From Massilia varians (GTDB lineage: Bacteria; Pseudomonadota; Gammaproteobacteria; Burkholderiales; Burkholderiaceae_D): a stretch of 64,000 nucleotides of DNA. A model generated the notes under the pieces. That model did no database searches. It saw only the letters and a list, made by a program, of their open reading frames with translations, and had not been told where the DNA came from. Positions 1 to 11,130 of this stretch are shown piece by piece. Every line of letters starts with the position of its first letter. The first letter of the stretch is position 1. The position numbers and the translations under genes are program-made. The DNA lies in contig NZ_AP026966.1 in NCBI RefSeq assembly GCF_027923905.1, positions 1,985,001-2,049,000 on the forward strand, in the 5' to 3' direction.

Positions 1-1143
1 GTAGGCGATGTTGGTCTCGGCGATGTAGTAGTAGGCCACGATCGTCGTGAAGGCGAAGAACAGCAGGGCGATGGCGACGAACAGCGCACCGAAGCCCGGC
101 ATGATGTTTTCCAGCGCGGTCTGGACATAGCCCGGACCGGCGGCCACGCCCTGCACGCCGGTGAACATCGGGGTGCCGTCCGGCGCCTGGACGTTGTACT
201 GGCCGGTGATCAGGAGCATGAAGGCGGTGGCCGAGCACACGAACAGGGTGTCGACGTAGACCGAGAAGCCCTGCACCAGGCCCTGCTTGGCCGGATGGCT
301 CACTTCCGCCGCCGACGAGGCGTGGGGGCCGGTGCCCTGGCCGGCTTCGTTCGAATACACGCCGCGCTTGACGCCCCACTGGATCGCCATGCCGATGATG
401 GCGCCGAAGCCGGCGTCCATCGCGAAGGCCGAGCGGAAGATCAGGCCCAGTACGTTCGGCAGCTGCTCGATGTGGAGGGCGACGATGATGCAGGCCACCA
501 CGATGTAGCCGAGCGCCATGAAGGGCACCACGTATTCGGCGAAGGTGGCGATGCGCTTGACGCCGCCGAAGATGATGAAGGCCAGGGCGATCGCCAGCAG
601 CGCGCCGGTGACGGTGGTATCGACCCCGGCGGCGGTCTTGAGGCTTTCGGCGATCGAATTGGCCTGCACGCCCGGCAGCAGCAGGCCGGTGGCGATGACG
701 GTCACGAACGCGAACAGCAGGGCGTACCATTTCACGCCCAGGCCCTTTTCGATGTAGAAGGCGGGGCCGCCGCGGTACTGCTTGTTGATCGATTCCTTGT
801 ACACCTGGCCCAGGGTCGATTCGACGAAGGCCGAGCTGGCGCCGAGGAAGGCCACCATCCACATCCAGAACACGGCGCCGGGGCCGCCGAAGGTGATGGC
901 GGTGGCGACGCCGGCGATGTTGCCGGTGCCGACGCGGCCGGCCAGCGTCATGGTCAGGGCCTGGAAGGAGGACACGCCCTGGTCGGAGCTTTTTCCGTCC
1001 ATCATCAGGCGGGTCATTTCCCGCAAGTGACGCAGTTGCAGGAAGCGCGAACGGACGGAGAAATACAGCCCGGTGCCCAGGCACAGCGCGATCAGCGCCG
1101 TGCTCCAGACATATTCATTCAGGGTAGTGACCAACTCATTCAT
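1..1143 (-). CDS. Alanine/sodium symporter, AGCS family (3' end outside window)
   Basis: Inner-membrane amino-acid:cation symporter of the AGCS (AlsT/DagA-like) family, expected to import alanine or glycine with sodium. The 381 visible codons hold many hydrophobic segments and family motifs such as TLAGRVGTGNIAGVA near residue 65 and SNEAGQGTGPHASSAAE near residue 285. The ATG at 1143 is preceded by a GGGGAAAC stretch, a modest ribosome binding site. The C-terminus lies beyond the left edge, so total length is unknown. The gene stands alone, and the downstream neighbour on the same strand lies outside the window. The family call is firm; the exact substrate is inference. Confidence 0.92.
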   Translation of the reverse strand, partial: MNELVTTLNEYVWSTALIALCLGTGLYFSVRSRFLQLRHLREMTRLMMDGKSSDQGVSSFQALTMTLAGRVGTGNIAGVATAITFGGPGAVFWMWMVAFLGASSAFVESTLGQVYKESINKQYRGGPAFYIEKGLGVKWYALLFAFVTVIATGLLLPGVQANSIAESLKTAAGVDTTVTGALLAIALAFIIFGGVKRIATFAEYVVPFMALGYIVVACIIVALHIEQLPNVLGLIFRSAFAMDAGFGAIIGMAIQWGVKRGVYSNEAGQGTGPHASSAAEVSHPAKQGLVQGFSVYVDTLFVCSATAFMLLITGQYNVQAPDGTPMFTGVQGVAAGPGYVQTALENIMPGFGALFVAIALLFFAFTTIVAYYYIAETNIAY

Positions 1144-1333
1144 TTACTTGTTTCCCCGGAGCAAGGAGGTACGGGCTTTGTGGGCCCGTCTTCGTGTTGT
1201 GAACATGGCCGGAAACGCTGCCCGGCCTCTCGTGGAGTGCAAAGATACCTGAAGAGTTAATCGATTCCTATCCTTATTTTTGCCTTCCCACGTCATGCCT
1301 CACAAACGTGCACGGCAGCACATTCCGGGTGCG

Positions 1334-1741
1334 TCAGTGCAGCTTGATGGGCGCTACCGTGGTGCCTTCGCGCACTTCGATGGCGGCCTCGTCGAAACCC
1401 GGCGGGCCGAAGCGGCCGGCGGCGTCGCGGCTGAAGCCGTAGTTTTCGGTGGGGATGCCGAGGAAGTTGCGGTCGAGCTGATTGTTCCCGTTCTCGTCCT
1501 GGTAAGCCAGCACCGCCCAGGTACCGGGCGGGATGTCCTTGAAGCCGATCACGGTCTCGCCGGCCTGGGCCGGCACCGAGGCATGGTGGGCGCACTGCTT
1601 GAGGAAGCGCTCGCGGTCGCACACGGCGACGTTGATCTTGCCCTTGCCGGCGGCGACGTTCGATACCCGGACCTCGACCGTGGCGGCCGATGCGGGGAGG
1701 GACGCCAGCAGCAGGGCGCAGGAAAGCAGGAGGTGACGCAT
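1334..1741 (-). CDS. Secreted DUF2141 protein
   Basis: 135-residue protein with a clear Sec signal peptide (about residues 1-20, cleaving after SASA). The mature part matches the DUF2141 pattern: a beta-rich fold with V(R)VSN, IPPGTWAVLAYQDENGN and the late LGIPTENYGFSRDA segment. The function of the family is unknown. It is probably periplasmic, and its Asp/Asn-rich DENGNNQLD stretch could bind a divalent cation, which is inference. It is divergent from crtZ with about 125 bp between them, so the two may share a regulatory region. No enzyme assignment can be supported. Confidence 0.85.
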   Translation of the reverse strand: MRHLLLSCALLLASLPASAATVEVRVSNVAAGKGKINVAVCDRERFLKQCAHHASVPAQAGETVIGFKDIPPGTWAVLAYQDENGNNQLDRNFLGIPTENYGFSRDAAGRFGPPGFDEAAIEVREGTTVAPIKLH

Positions 1742-1866
1742 GGGTGTCCTTTCATGGATGAAGAATGCTTGTACCGTCGCTGAACCGCGGCGCGCTGTGT
1801 GCGCCGCTTGCGCGGGGCGGCGCCTGTGGTAGGCTCGACGTATTCCGTTTATCGTGTCTATCTGCC

Positions 1867-2394
1867 ATGCTGCTCAATGCCCTCATCGTCGTGCTCACCG
1901 TCGTGCTGATGGAAGTGTTTTCCATCGTCGCGCACAAGTATGTGATGCATGGCTTCGGCTGGGGCTGGCACCGCTCGCACCACGAACCGCGCAGCGGCTG
2001 GTTCGAGAAGAACGACCTGTACGCCGTGGTGTTCGCGGGCGTGGCGATTGCCCTGATCTGGTTCGGCACCGAAGGCGCCTGGCCGCTGCAGTGGATCGGC
2101 GCCGGCATGACCGCCTACGGCGCCCTGTACTTCGTCGCCCACGACGGCCTGGTGCACCAGCGCTGGCCATTCCGCTACACGCCGCGCAGCGGCTACCTCA
2201 AGCGCCTGTACCAGGCCCATCGCATGCATCATGCGGTCGAGGGCAAGGACGGCGCCGTCTCCTTCGGCTTCCTGTACGCGCCCCCGGTCCACAAGCTCAA
2301 GCAGGCCTTGCATGCGCGGCACGGGGGACGTCCACCGCGCCGCCAGGACGCTGCCACAGCGCCGGATCGCGCGGCCGCGCCGCAGGACCACTGA
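1867..2394 (+). CDS. crtZ: Beta-carotene hydroxylase CrtZ
   Basis: Membrane di-iron hydroxylase that adds 3- and 3'-hydroxyls to beta-carotene, giving zeaxanthin. The 175-residue protein has hydrophobic segments near residues 1-20 and 45-90 and the expected histidine clusters: HKYVMH near residue 22, HRSHHEP near residue 35, HDGLVH near residue 93 and HRMHH near residue 118. The frame is open from 1765, but the ATG at 1867 gives the normal CrtZ N-terminus. It runs convergent to the other crt genes and its last 98 bases overlap the 3' end of crtB. This is the same orientation as in Pantoea-type crtEXYIB/crtZ clusters. Confidence 0.93.
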   Translation: MLLNALIVVLTVVLMEVFSIVAHKYVMHGFGWGWHRSHHEPRSGWFEKNDLYAVVFAGVAIALIWFGTEGAWPLQWIGAGMTAYGALYFVAHDGLVHQRWPFRYTPRSGYLKRLYQAHRMHHAVEGKDGAVSFGFLYAPPVHKLKQALHARHGGRPPRRQDAATAPDRAAAPQDH

Positions 2395-3267
2395 AGCGCG
2401 AGCCGAGGGCGCTTGCCGCTCCCTTCGCCAGCAGCCACAGCTTGGCCGCCTTGCCGGTGCCGGTGCGCTCGTCCCAGGCATGCGCGCCGCGCCGCTTGAC
2501 CTCGATGCCGATCTGCCGATACACGTTGCGCGCGCTGGCGATCGCCCAGGCCGAGCGCAGCGGCAGGGCGGCGATGCCCGCGCCGGCCGACGCGTAATAG
2601 GGTTCGGCATGGTCCACCAGGCGCGCCGCCAGCCTGGCCAGCTGCGCGCGGTGGCGCGGCTCGGCCAGCTCATTGGGCGGGATGCCGGCCTCGCGCAGCC
2701 ACTGCGCCGGCAGGTAGCAGCGGCCCATGCAGGCGTCCTCGACAATGTCGCGCGCAATATTGGTCAGCTGGAATGCCAGCCCCAGGTCGCAGGCGCGGTC
2801 CAGCACGCGCGGATCGTGCGCGCCCATGATCGAGGCCATCATCAGGCCGACCACGCCGGCCACGTGGTAGCAGTAGCGCAGGGTGTCGTCGATGGTCTCG
2901 TAGTGCGTCTCCTGTACGTCCATCGCGAAGCCGGCCAGGTGGTCGAGCGCGAAGCGCGGGTCGATGCGGTGGCGCAGCGCGACTTCCTGGAAGGCGGCGA
3001 AGGCCGGGTCGCGCATCGCTTCGCCAAGGTAGGCGCGCCGGGTCTGGTCTTCCAGCACGGCCAGCTTGGCGGCGGCGTCGCGCGGCGCGCCGCCCGGCAG
3101 GTTGAAGCCGAGCTCCTGGCCGTCGACGACGTCGTCGCAGTGGCGGCACCAGGCATACAGCATCAGCACGCTGCGCCGGGTTCTAGGGGCGAACAGGCGC
3201 GCCGCCGCGGCAAAGCTCTTGGACCCGACCTCGATGGTGCGGGTCGCATGGTCCATCAGGTCTTGAC

Positions 3268-3271
<4 letters not shown>
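2297..3271 (-). CDS. crtB: Phytoene synthase CrtB
   Basis: Condenses two geranylgeranyl diphosphates to 15-cis-phytoene. The 324-residue protein has both prenyl-diphosphate/Mg2+ binding motifs of the squalene/phytoene synthase family: DDVVD at residues 46-50 and NIARDIVED near 171-179, plus YAWCRHCDD and the GRCYLP stretch after the second motif. Its ATG overlaps the crtI stop by four bases (ATGA), which implies translational coupling. It is the last gene of the crtEXYIB transcript. The Pro/Arg-rich C-terminal tail runs into crtZ on the other strand, so the last 30 or so residues are probably not conserved. Confidence 0.95.
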
Positions 3272-4817
<1,546 letters not shown>

Positions 4818-4821
<4 letters not shown>

Positions 4822-5987
4822 GCTGGTTTCCTGATCTGGTCGGGGTGGATCTTGCATGCCGCCACCAGGGCTTGCGCCACCGGCACCGGCGGTTTGCCGC
4901 TGAGCACGCGCGCCTTGTCGGCCAGGCGCGGCCGGCCGGCATAGAAGCGGGCGATCAGCGGCGCCGGCAGGCGGTAGAAGCGCTGCATGACGCGCCAGCG
5001 CTGTTCCGGGCGGCCGGCGAGAAAGAGCATGCGGTTGAGCAGGCGGAAGAAGCGCTGGCCCTGCCATTCGCGCCGCGCTTCCATGCGGATCGCCGCGAAC
5101 AGCTGCGGCGCCTCGAACGCGCCCAAGGCCGCGATGCGCTCGGCCAGGCGCACCGCGTGCGGCAGCGAATAGCCGGTGGTCGGGTGGAACAGGCCGGCGC
5201 GCAGGCCGCTGCTGGGCTGCCCGGCCAGCTCGTCCCAAAAGGCGTCGAAGTCGCCGGCCAGCACGATCGGCAGCGAGCCGTGTTCCTCGCGCACGACCTG
5301 CGCTACCTGCCAGCCGCGCGCCGCCACGTAGGCCGCGATGTTGGCGCGCAGCCGCTCGGGCTGCCAGGCGGCGCTGTCGACATAATGGGTGTCCTCGACC
5401 AGCAGCCGGTCCGGGCCGAACGGCAGCAGGTAGACGAAACGGTAGCCGCCTTGCTGCTCGACCGCCGCGTCCATGATGACGGGGTGGGTCAGGCCGTGCG
5501 GCGCGGCCAGGCGCAGCTCCTGGCCGAGAAAAGTCTGGTAGCCGAGCGACAGGTGGCTGCTGGGCCGCATGCCGCGCCCGTCGATGACGGCGCGCGCGTG
5601 GATGGTCCGGCCATCGTCCAGGCGCACGCTGGTGGGCGTGAGCGAGGCGATGCGCACGCGGGTGAGCAGGGCGGCGCCGAGCGCCGGCTCGATGACCCGC
5701 GCGAAATCGCTCGATGCGATGCTGGCGTAGCCGCCTTCGAGCGTGCGCGCCAGTTCGGGGAAGGCGACGTCGTAGCGCGGCCAGCGCTGCGTGACGAGCG
5801 GGGCGATCCAGGCCGCCTGGGCCGGGTCCAGGTCGCTGTCGTGGAAGGACCAGGTATGGTTGCCGCCGATGTGCTCGCCGCTTTCGAGCAGCAGAATGCG
5901 CAGCTCCGGACGCAGGCTGCGCAGGCGCCAGGCCAGCAGGCCGTTGGCCAGTCCCCCGCCGGCCAGCACCAGGTCGTAGTCGGGCAT
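4818..5987 (-). CDS. crtY: Lycopene beta-cyclase CrtY
   Basis: Cyclises both ends of lycopene to beta-carotene. The 389-residue protein begins DYDLVLAGGGLANGLLAWRL, the NAD(P)/FAD-binding fold of CrtY-type cyclases. It carries FLGQELRL, the FVYLLPFGPDRLLVEDTHY block and FHPTTGYSLPHAV, all typical of proteobacterial CrtY. The open frame extends upstream to 6092, but the ATG at 5987 gives the conserved N-terminus and lies four bases after the crtX stop. This is a CrtY-type enzyme, not the heterodimeric CrtYc/Yd or plant-type CrtL. Confidence 0.95.
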
Positions 5988-5991
5988 GGGC

Positions 5992-7299
5992 TTATCCAAG
6001 GCTGGCCGCATCCATGGCAAGCGGCCGGCGCGGGCCCGGCAGGGCCGCCTCGATGATGTCGGCCGCGCGCAGCGTGCCGCCGGCGCCGGCAAGGCTGTCG
6101 CCCAGGGCGTCCAGGCGCGTGCGGAAGCCGTCCTCGTCGAGCAGGCGGCGCAGCAGGCGCGCCAGGTGGGCGCTGCCGGTGAAGCGCGCAGACGCCTTCA
6201 GGCCGATGCCGGCGTGGACGATGCGCGCGGCGGTGCCGGGCTGGTCGAAGGCGATCGGCAGGGCCAGGATCGGCGTGCGCGCGGCGATCGCATCCATCAC
6301 GGTGTTCGAGCCCGCGTGCGAGACCACGGCGTCGGCGCGCGCCAGCACCGCCTGCTGGTCGGCGAAAGCGCAGACCCAGGTGGCGCCGGCCTTTTCGAGG
6401 ATGCGCTCCTGGCTGCCATCCAGGGCGCCGCAGTGGGCCACCAGAAGCTGCGCGTCGAGACTGCGGCAGGCATGCGCGATGCGCTTGAACAGCGCCAGAC
6501 GTCCGCCCTGCATGGTGCCCAGCGAGGCGAACACGAAGGGCTTGCCGGCCGCGATCGCGGGCAGGAAGTGCCGGTGCGCGCTGCCGGCGTGCGCGCCGGT
6601 CGGGCGCAGCGGGCCGACGTGGTGGAAGTGCGGCGGCAAGGCGCGGCGCGGGAAGTCGAAGGCGCCGATGGTCTGGCTGACCTGGGCCAGGGGCGACAGG
6701 CATTCGTGCAGGCCATCGCGCTCGCCCAAGCCGAGCCGGCGCGCGTTGGCGGCAATGCTGCGGCGGTGTGGGCTCATCATCCAGTCGTAGACGCGGGTGC
6801 TGCCCTCGTAGATGCTGCGCGTGCGCTCGTCCTCGGCGTAGTCGAAGGGCATGACGGCCAGCGGGATGCCGGGCTCGCGGTTCACCGGCAGGGCGCAGGC
6901 CACCGAGACGAAGGGCAGGCCGAGTCCCTCGGCGACCAGGCCCCCGGCCGCTTCCATCTGGTCGGCGATGATGGCGTCAATCCCGAGCGCGTCGATCGCG
7001 CGCGGCAGTTCGCGGCACAGCATGTCGGTGCTGCCCGCCATGTCGAGGATGACGCGGCGCAGGCCGAGCGGGCCGCCCGGGTTGGCGGCGCGGCGCAGCA
7101 CGGCGGCCAGCGAGCCGGGAGGATGGGTGGCCGCGCCCACCGCATGGAAGCCGATGCGCGGATCGGCGACGTAGGCGAGCGCATCCGGCTGGTGCACGAA
7201 GGTGACGCAGTGGCCGCGTTGCGCCAGCTCGCCGGCGAGCGCGCTCAGCGCGCTGAAATGACTGTAGAACGCGGGTGCGACGACCCCGAAGTGCGCCAT
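5992..7299 (-). CDS. crtX: Zeaxanthin glucosyltransferase CrtX
   Basis: GT1-family transferase predicted to glucosylate the hydroxyls of zeaxanthin using UDP-glucose. The 435-residue protein starts HFGVVAPAFYSHFSAL, the acceptor-side N-terminus of CrtX. Its C-terminal half has the UGT nucleotide-sugar signature VSHAGSNTVMDAIAARTPIL near residue 330, followed by FDQPGTAARIV. The ATG at 7299 was chosen over upstream in-frame starts because it gives the conserved start and has GGAAGA upstream. It follows crtE by 16 bases. Its presence implies polar, glycosylated end products; the sugar and the degree of glycosylation are inferred from the family. Confidence 0.92.
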   Translation of the reverse strand: MAHFGVVAPAFYSHFSALSALAGELAQRGHCVTFVHQPDALAYVADPRIGFHAVGAATHPPGSLAAVLRRAANPGGPLGLRRVILDMAGSTDMLCRELPRAIDALGIDAIIADQMEAAGGLVAEGLGLPFVSVACALPVNREPGIPLAVMPFDYAEDERTRSIYEGSTRVYDWMMSPHRRSIAANARRLGLGERDGLHECLSPLAQVSQTIGAFDFPRRALPPHFHHVGPLRPTGAHAGSAHRHFLPAIAAGKPFVFASLGTMQGGRLALFKRIAHACRSLDAQLLVAHCGALDGSQERILEKAGATWVCAFADQQAVLARADAVVSHAGSNTVMDAIAARTPILALPIAFDQPGTAARIVHAGIGLKASARFTGSAHLARLLRRLLDEDGFRTRLDALGDSLAGAGGTLRAADIIEAALPGPRRPLAMDAASLG

Positions 7300-7315
7300 G
7301 GGATGTCTTCCGCTT

Positions 7316-8350
7316 TCAGTTCGCCACGGCTTCGCGGCTGCGTGCGGCATCGACGCCGGCTGCGGGAGCCTCGGCGGCAACATGCTTGCGCGCGCGGCCA
7401 GGCGCGAACAGGCTTTCCACGAACAGGCAGGTCGCGGCCCTGGGACCGAGGGCGGCCACCAGGTGCTGCTGCGCCTCGTGCAGGTGCCTGGCCAGGCGCC
7501 GCTGCGTTTCCTCGACGCCGAGCGAGGCCAGCACGGTGGCCTTGCCGAGGTCCTTGCCGGTGTCCTTGCCGCTCTCCATGCCGGTCAGGGCCAGGTCCTT
7601 GCCCGGCAGGTCGATCAGGTCGTCGCGGATCTGGAAGGCATGGCCGGCCGCCAGCGCGAAGGCGCGCAGCGAGGCCGCCACGCGCTCGTCGGCCTGGCAG
7701 ACGATGGCCGCCATGTCGACGGCGACGCCGAGCAGCACCCCGGTCTTGAGTTCGTTGGTGGTGGCAATGGCATCGAGCGTGCGCGCGCCGCCGTGCAGGT
7801 CCTGGAACTGGCCGCGCACCAGGCCCTGGGTGCCGACGGTCTCGGCCAGCTTGGCCACCAGGCGGCTGCGGGTGACCGGAGGAATGTCGGCGGCGCCCGC
7901 CAGCACGCCGAAGGCACGGCTCAGCAAGGCGACCGATGCCAGGATGGCGACGTCTTCGCCGTACTGGACATGGACGGCCGGCTTGCCGCGCCGCAGCTGG
8001 GCATTGTCCATGCAGGGCAGGTCGTCGAGCACCAGCGAAGCGGCATGCACCATTTCGACCGCACAGGCGACGTCGGCCAGTGCCGGCGAATTGCAGCCGA
8101 GGTCGCGCGCCACCAGCATCACCAAGAGCGGGCGCATGCGCTTGCCCGCGCCAAGTGCGCCGGCGCGCATGGCCGCGCCAAGCAGGTCGGCCTGGTCACC
8201 GGATTCGGCCAGCAGGAAGGCCATACGCTCTTCGACGCGCTCGCGCAGCGCCAGCACGCCGTGTGGATCCGGTTCATCGCCTGGGGCCAGGGCGAAGCCA
8301 TTGATGGAAGCGTTCATGGCTCCGTTGAACCGCTGTGACTTTCGTGTCAT
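7316..8350 (-). CDS. crtE: Geranylgeranyl diphosphate synthase CrtE
   Basis: Trans-prenyltransferase that extends farnesyl or shorter diphosphates to C20 GGPP, the entry step of the pathway. In 344 residues it has the first Asp-rich motif DDLPCMD (109-115), GKRMRP (69-74), and the second motif DDLID (243-247) followed by the KDLALTGMESGKDTGKD loop. The ATG at 8350 is preceded by GGGGGTAG at good spacing; an alternative start at 8317 is weaker. It is first in the crtEXYIB operon. There is no idi gene between crtE and crtX, unlike some Pantoea clusters. The 330 bp upstream must hold the operon promoter. Confidence 0.94.
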   Translation of the reverse strand: MTRKSQRFNGAMNASINGFALAPGDEPDPHGVLALRERVEERMAFLLAESGDQADLLGAAMRAGALGAGKRMRPLLVMLVARDLGCNSPALADVACAVEMVHAASLVLDDLPCMDNAQLRRGKPAVHVQYGEDVAILASVALLSRAFGVLAGAADIPPVTRSRLVAKLAETVGTQGLVRGQFQDLHGGARTLDAIATTNELKTGVLLGVAVDMAAIVCQADERVAASLRAFALAAGHAFQIRDDLIDLPGKDLALTGMESGKDTGKDLGKATVLASLGVEETQRRLARHLHEAQQHLVAALGPRAATCLFVESLFAPGRARKHVAAEAPAAGVDAARSREAVAN

Positions 8351-8623
8351 TTGCTACCCCCTTATCGTCGAGAGCCAGAACAAGAATTGCTAAATTTGCC
8401 GACGATCATACCGGAAGCAATGTTGGGAATTCGATAATTTTTTCAATTGTGTGCGCGGGTCTTGAGGTGCATGCGTGCTGCAGCCTGCGAACCACCGCAT
8501 CAATGTAGCAAACGTATTAAACTTGAAAATTAGGCCAGATTCGCTTGCGCCACGCACGGTCAGCGGGTCAAGCGCGGGACGAGGATGGTGCGCTCCGGCT
8601 CAGGGCCGGGTCAAACATAGACA
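8351..8623. promoter_or_regulatory. Intergenic region upstream of crtE
   Basis: About 270 bp without a credible gene between the crt operon start and the porin terminator. The part nearest crtE (8380-8450) is distinctly A+T-richer than its surroundings and contains a TATGAT hexamer on the minus strand at 8405-8410, about 55 bases before the crtE ATG. No good -35 partner is visible at 17 bp. The crt promoter is presumably here, but neither its exact position nor any regulator site can be read with confidence. Confidence 0.4.
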
Positions 8624-8644
8624 AAGGCCGGCAAGGCCGGCCTT
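8609..8644 (-). terminator. Hairpin terminator of the porin gene
   Basis: Perfect 9-bp stem (AAGGCCGGC / GCCGGCCTT, 8624-8632 and 8636-8644) with a three-base loop, about 37 bp after the porin stop. On the minus strand it is followed by a T-rich but interrupted tract (TTTGTCTATGTTT). This looks like a Rho-independent terminator of moderate quality. Confidence 0.7.
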
Positions 8645-8680
8645 CCTGGGACATGCGGCGCCGCGCCGCATGGGAGTCGT

Positions 8681-9694
8681 TTAGAACGAGTGGCGGATGC
8701 CCACGTTGAACACGCGCGGATCGGCGCCCAGCGCCGTTGCCGGCGGCGCCAGGGTCACCGACGACGAGGTGATGCCGAAGGCCGCGCGGCCGTTGTTGCG
8801 CAGCTGGGCGTAGGTCGTGTAGATGTTGGTGCGCTTCGACAGCGCATAGGTGTACCCCACCGAGACGGTCGTGCCCTTGGCGCCGCTTTCCAGCTTTTGC
8901 TGCTGGAAATTGATGAGGAACTTGCTCGGGCCGGCGGTATAGGTGCCGCCCAGGTTGGCGTTCTTGTACTCGTTGTTGGCGCCGGTCGGGTCCGCGACCA
9001 GGTAGTTGCCCTTCACTTCGAAGGCGCCGAAGCTGTAGCCCGCGCCGAACGCGTATTCCTTGTCGTCGCCGGTCGCCAGGCGCTCGAGCTGGTGGTAGCC
9101 GGCGCCCAGGTACAGGCCGCCGTTCTTGTATTCCAGCGACACGCCCATCAGGTCGCCCGACGGGTCGACGGTTTTTTCGCCGGTCGAGTAGGCGGCGTTG
9201 ACGGTGAAGCCGCCCGCCGCGTTGCTCTTGTAGTTGACCGAGTTGGCCAGACGGCGGGTCAGGCGGCCGCTGGTGAAGGCCGACAGGTTGCTGCCGTACA
9301 GGCCCTGGCCGAGGGCGTCGCTGGCGGCGGCCACGGCGGCGATCGGGCTGTATTCGCGGCCCACGGTCAGGGTGCCGAAGCTGCCTTGCAGGCCGACCAC
9401 GGCGCGGCGGCCGAACATGGTCGAATCGGCGGCGCCGGTATCCAGGGCAACGCCCGCTTCGATGTTGAACAGTGCTTTCAGGCCATTGCCCAGATCTTCG
9501 GTGCCGCGGAAGCCGATCCGGCTGCTCGACTGGTTGCCCGAGTTGATCACGGTGCGGCTGTCTTCACCCGGTGCGTCGGTGTCTTCCACGGCGATTGCTG
9601 CATCCATCACGCCGTAGATCTGGACGTTGGTCTGGGCGTTGGCGAACAGTGGCAGGGAGGACAGCATCGCAGCTGCCAGGTACTTGAACTTCAT
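8681..9694 (-). CDS. Outer-membrane porin, Gram-negative porin family
   Basis: General diffusion porin of the betaproteobacterial OmpC-like family, 337 residues. It has a signal peptide ending ANA before QTNVQIYGV, the usual first strand. It also has repeated amphipathic beta strands, the GFRGTEDLGNGLKALFNIE block, and a C-terminal phenylalanine (NVGIRHSF) as expected for BAM-dependent assembly. The start has a strong AAGGAG site. It forms a monocistronic unit with its own terminator. Substrate preference cannot be read from sequence. Confidence 0.95.
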   Translation of the reverse strand: MKFKYLAAAMLSSLPLFANAQTNVQIYGVMDAAIAVEDTDAPGEDSRTVINSGNQSSSRIGFRGTEDLGNGLKALFNIEAGVALDTGAADSTMFGRRAVVGLQGSFGTLTVGREYSPIAAVAAASDALGQGLYGSNLSAFTSGRLTRRLANSVNYKSNAAGGFTVNAAYSTGEKTVDPSGDLMGVSLEYKNGGLYLGAGYHQLERLATGDDKEYAFGAGYSFGAFEVKGNYLVADPTGANNEYKNANLGGTYTAGPSKFLINFQQQKLESGAKGTTVSVGYTYALSKRTNIYTTYAQLRNNGRAAFGITSSSVTLAPPATALGADPRVFNVGIRHSF

Positions 9695-9833
9695 GAAGAG
9701 CTCCTTTGGTTTGGACAGGATGTCGAGTTCTCAATAAACTCAGATCGACGCGGATCTTACCTAGCGAATATGTCGACTTAATGACATGTTGCTATGTGAC
9801 ACGCTGATATGCCCAAGGGCCAAGGGCGCTGCT

Positions 9834-11042
9834 TTAATTGTCGGCGTTCTCCCGGATGATGCGCCCGGCCAGCGGCAGCGCGATCTCGATGGTGGTGCCG
9901 GACATGCCTTCGCTGCTGATGGTGATCTCGCCGTGCATGGCCCAGACCCGCTCGCGCATGCCCACCAGGCCGAGCGATTCCTTCTTTTCCATGTCTTCGG
10001 AGCGGATGCCGCGGCCGTCGTCGCGGATGGTCAGGAGCAGTTCGTCGTCCAGGCGGTCGAGGTTGAGCAGGACCTGGGTCGCCCCCGCGTGGCGCGCGAT
10101 ATTGGTGAGCGCCTCTTGCACGATGCGGAACACGGCGGTGCTGGCGGTATCGTCCAGGCGCAGCTCGGCTTCCTCGGCGAGCAGGGTGCAGGCGATGCCG
10201 TGGCGTTCGACGAAATCGTCGCGCAGGCCCTGCAGCGCGAAGTACAGGCCGCCTTCGTCGAGCGCGCGCGGGCGCAGGTTGGTGGCGATGCGGCGCAGCG
10301 AGGCGATCGCCATCATCAGGTTGGTTTCCATGCCCTCGATCAGGCGCTGGCTCGGCTCGGGCAGCCTGGCGTTCCCCTGCAGCAGGGTCAGGTCCATGCG
10401 CAGCGAGGCCAATAGCTGTCCGAGGTCGTCGTGCAGCTCGCGCGCGATGTGGGTGCGCTCTTCTTCGCGGATGGTCTGCAGCGCCGAGGACAGCTGGCGC
10501 AGCTGGTCGTGCGAGCGCGCCAGCTTCTGCTGCACCAGGTGGCGCTCGGAGACGTCGCGCAGGATCACGGTGCAGACTTCGTGCCCGTCGTGTTCGATGG
10601 TGGAGATCGAGCCCTCGATCGGGAACAGCTGGCCGTTGGCGCGGATGCCGGTGACCGCGTAGTCGGTGGCGCGCCGCCCCGCGCGCCCGCCGCCGGCCGG
10701 GAAGTAGTCGCAGGGCGCCCTGGCATTGCGCACCGGCGCCTGGATGAAGCGGGCCAGCGAGCTGCCCTGCATGACGCTGACGCTGCTGGCGAACATCTGG
10801 GCCGCGGCCGGGTTGGCGAACAGGATCACGGCCCCTTCGTCGATCGAGAGGATGGCGTCGCTGGCGCTGTGCACGATGCGCCGGCCGTCGAAGGCGCGCG
10901 CGGGGCGATGCACGTTGCGCGCACGGCGCAGCGCCGCAACGGCCTGGCCGGCGCAATATCCGCCCAGGAAAGAGAACACGAGAACGGCCGTGCCCGGACC
11001 GCGCCGGCGCACGCGCCGCTGTGGTGGCCGCTGAATGCTCAT
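9834..11042 (-). CDS. PAS sensor histidine kinase, HisKA_3 (NarX/UhpB-like) type
   Basis: Sensor kinase of 402 residues with an N-terminal transmembrane segment (about 17-36) and a PAS domain (about 50-170). The HisKA_3 dimerisation domain carries the phospho-acceptor His204 in EERTHIARELHDDLGQ, followed by an HATPase domain with ALTNIARHAGA and DDGRGI boxes. Kinases of this class normally pair with NarL/FixJ-type regulators, but none is adjacent, so the partner is encoded elsewhere. No clear ribosome binding site precedes the ATG at 11042. The signal sensed is unknown. Confidence 0.9.
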   Translation of the reverse strand: MSIQRPPQRRVRRRGPGTAVLVFSFLGGYCAGQAVAALRRARNVHRPARAFDGRRIVHSASDAILSIDEGAVILFANPAAAQMFASSVSVMQGSSLARFIQAPVRNARAPCDYFPAGGGRAGRRATDYAVTGIRANGQLFPIEGSISTIEHDGHEVCTVILRDVSERHLVQQKLARSHDQLRQLSSALQTIREEERTHIARELHDDLGQLLASLRMDLTLLQGNARLPEPSQRLIEGMETNLMMAIASLRRIATNLRPRALDEGGLYFALQGLRDDFVERHGIACTLLAEEAELRLDDTASTAVFRIVQEALTNIARHAGATQVLLNLDRLDDELLLTIRDDGRGIRSEDMEKKESLGLVGMRERVWAMHGEITISSEGMSGTTIEIALPLAGRIIRENADN

Positions 11043-11130
11043 GCAGAAGCTGAAAGGAAAGGCCTGGAGGCCGGGAGCTCTACATTACCTTGCGGCGGCG
11101 TACAGCGGATTGAGGCCACACAAGGCCGTT

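Noticed and set aside
295..1260. 321-codon plus-strand frame opposite the AGCS symporter
   Set aside because: No signal, domain or ribosome site; the minus-strand frame encodes a recognisable symporter.
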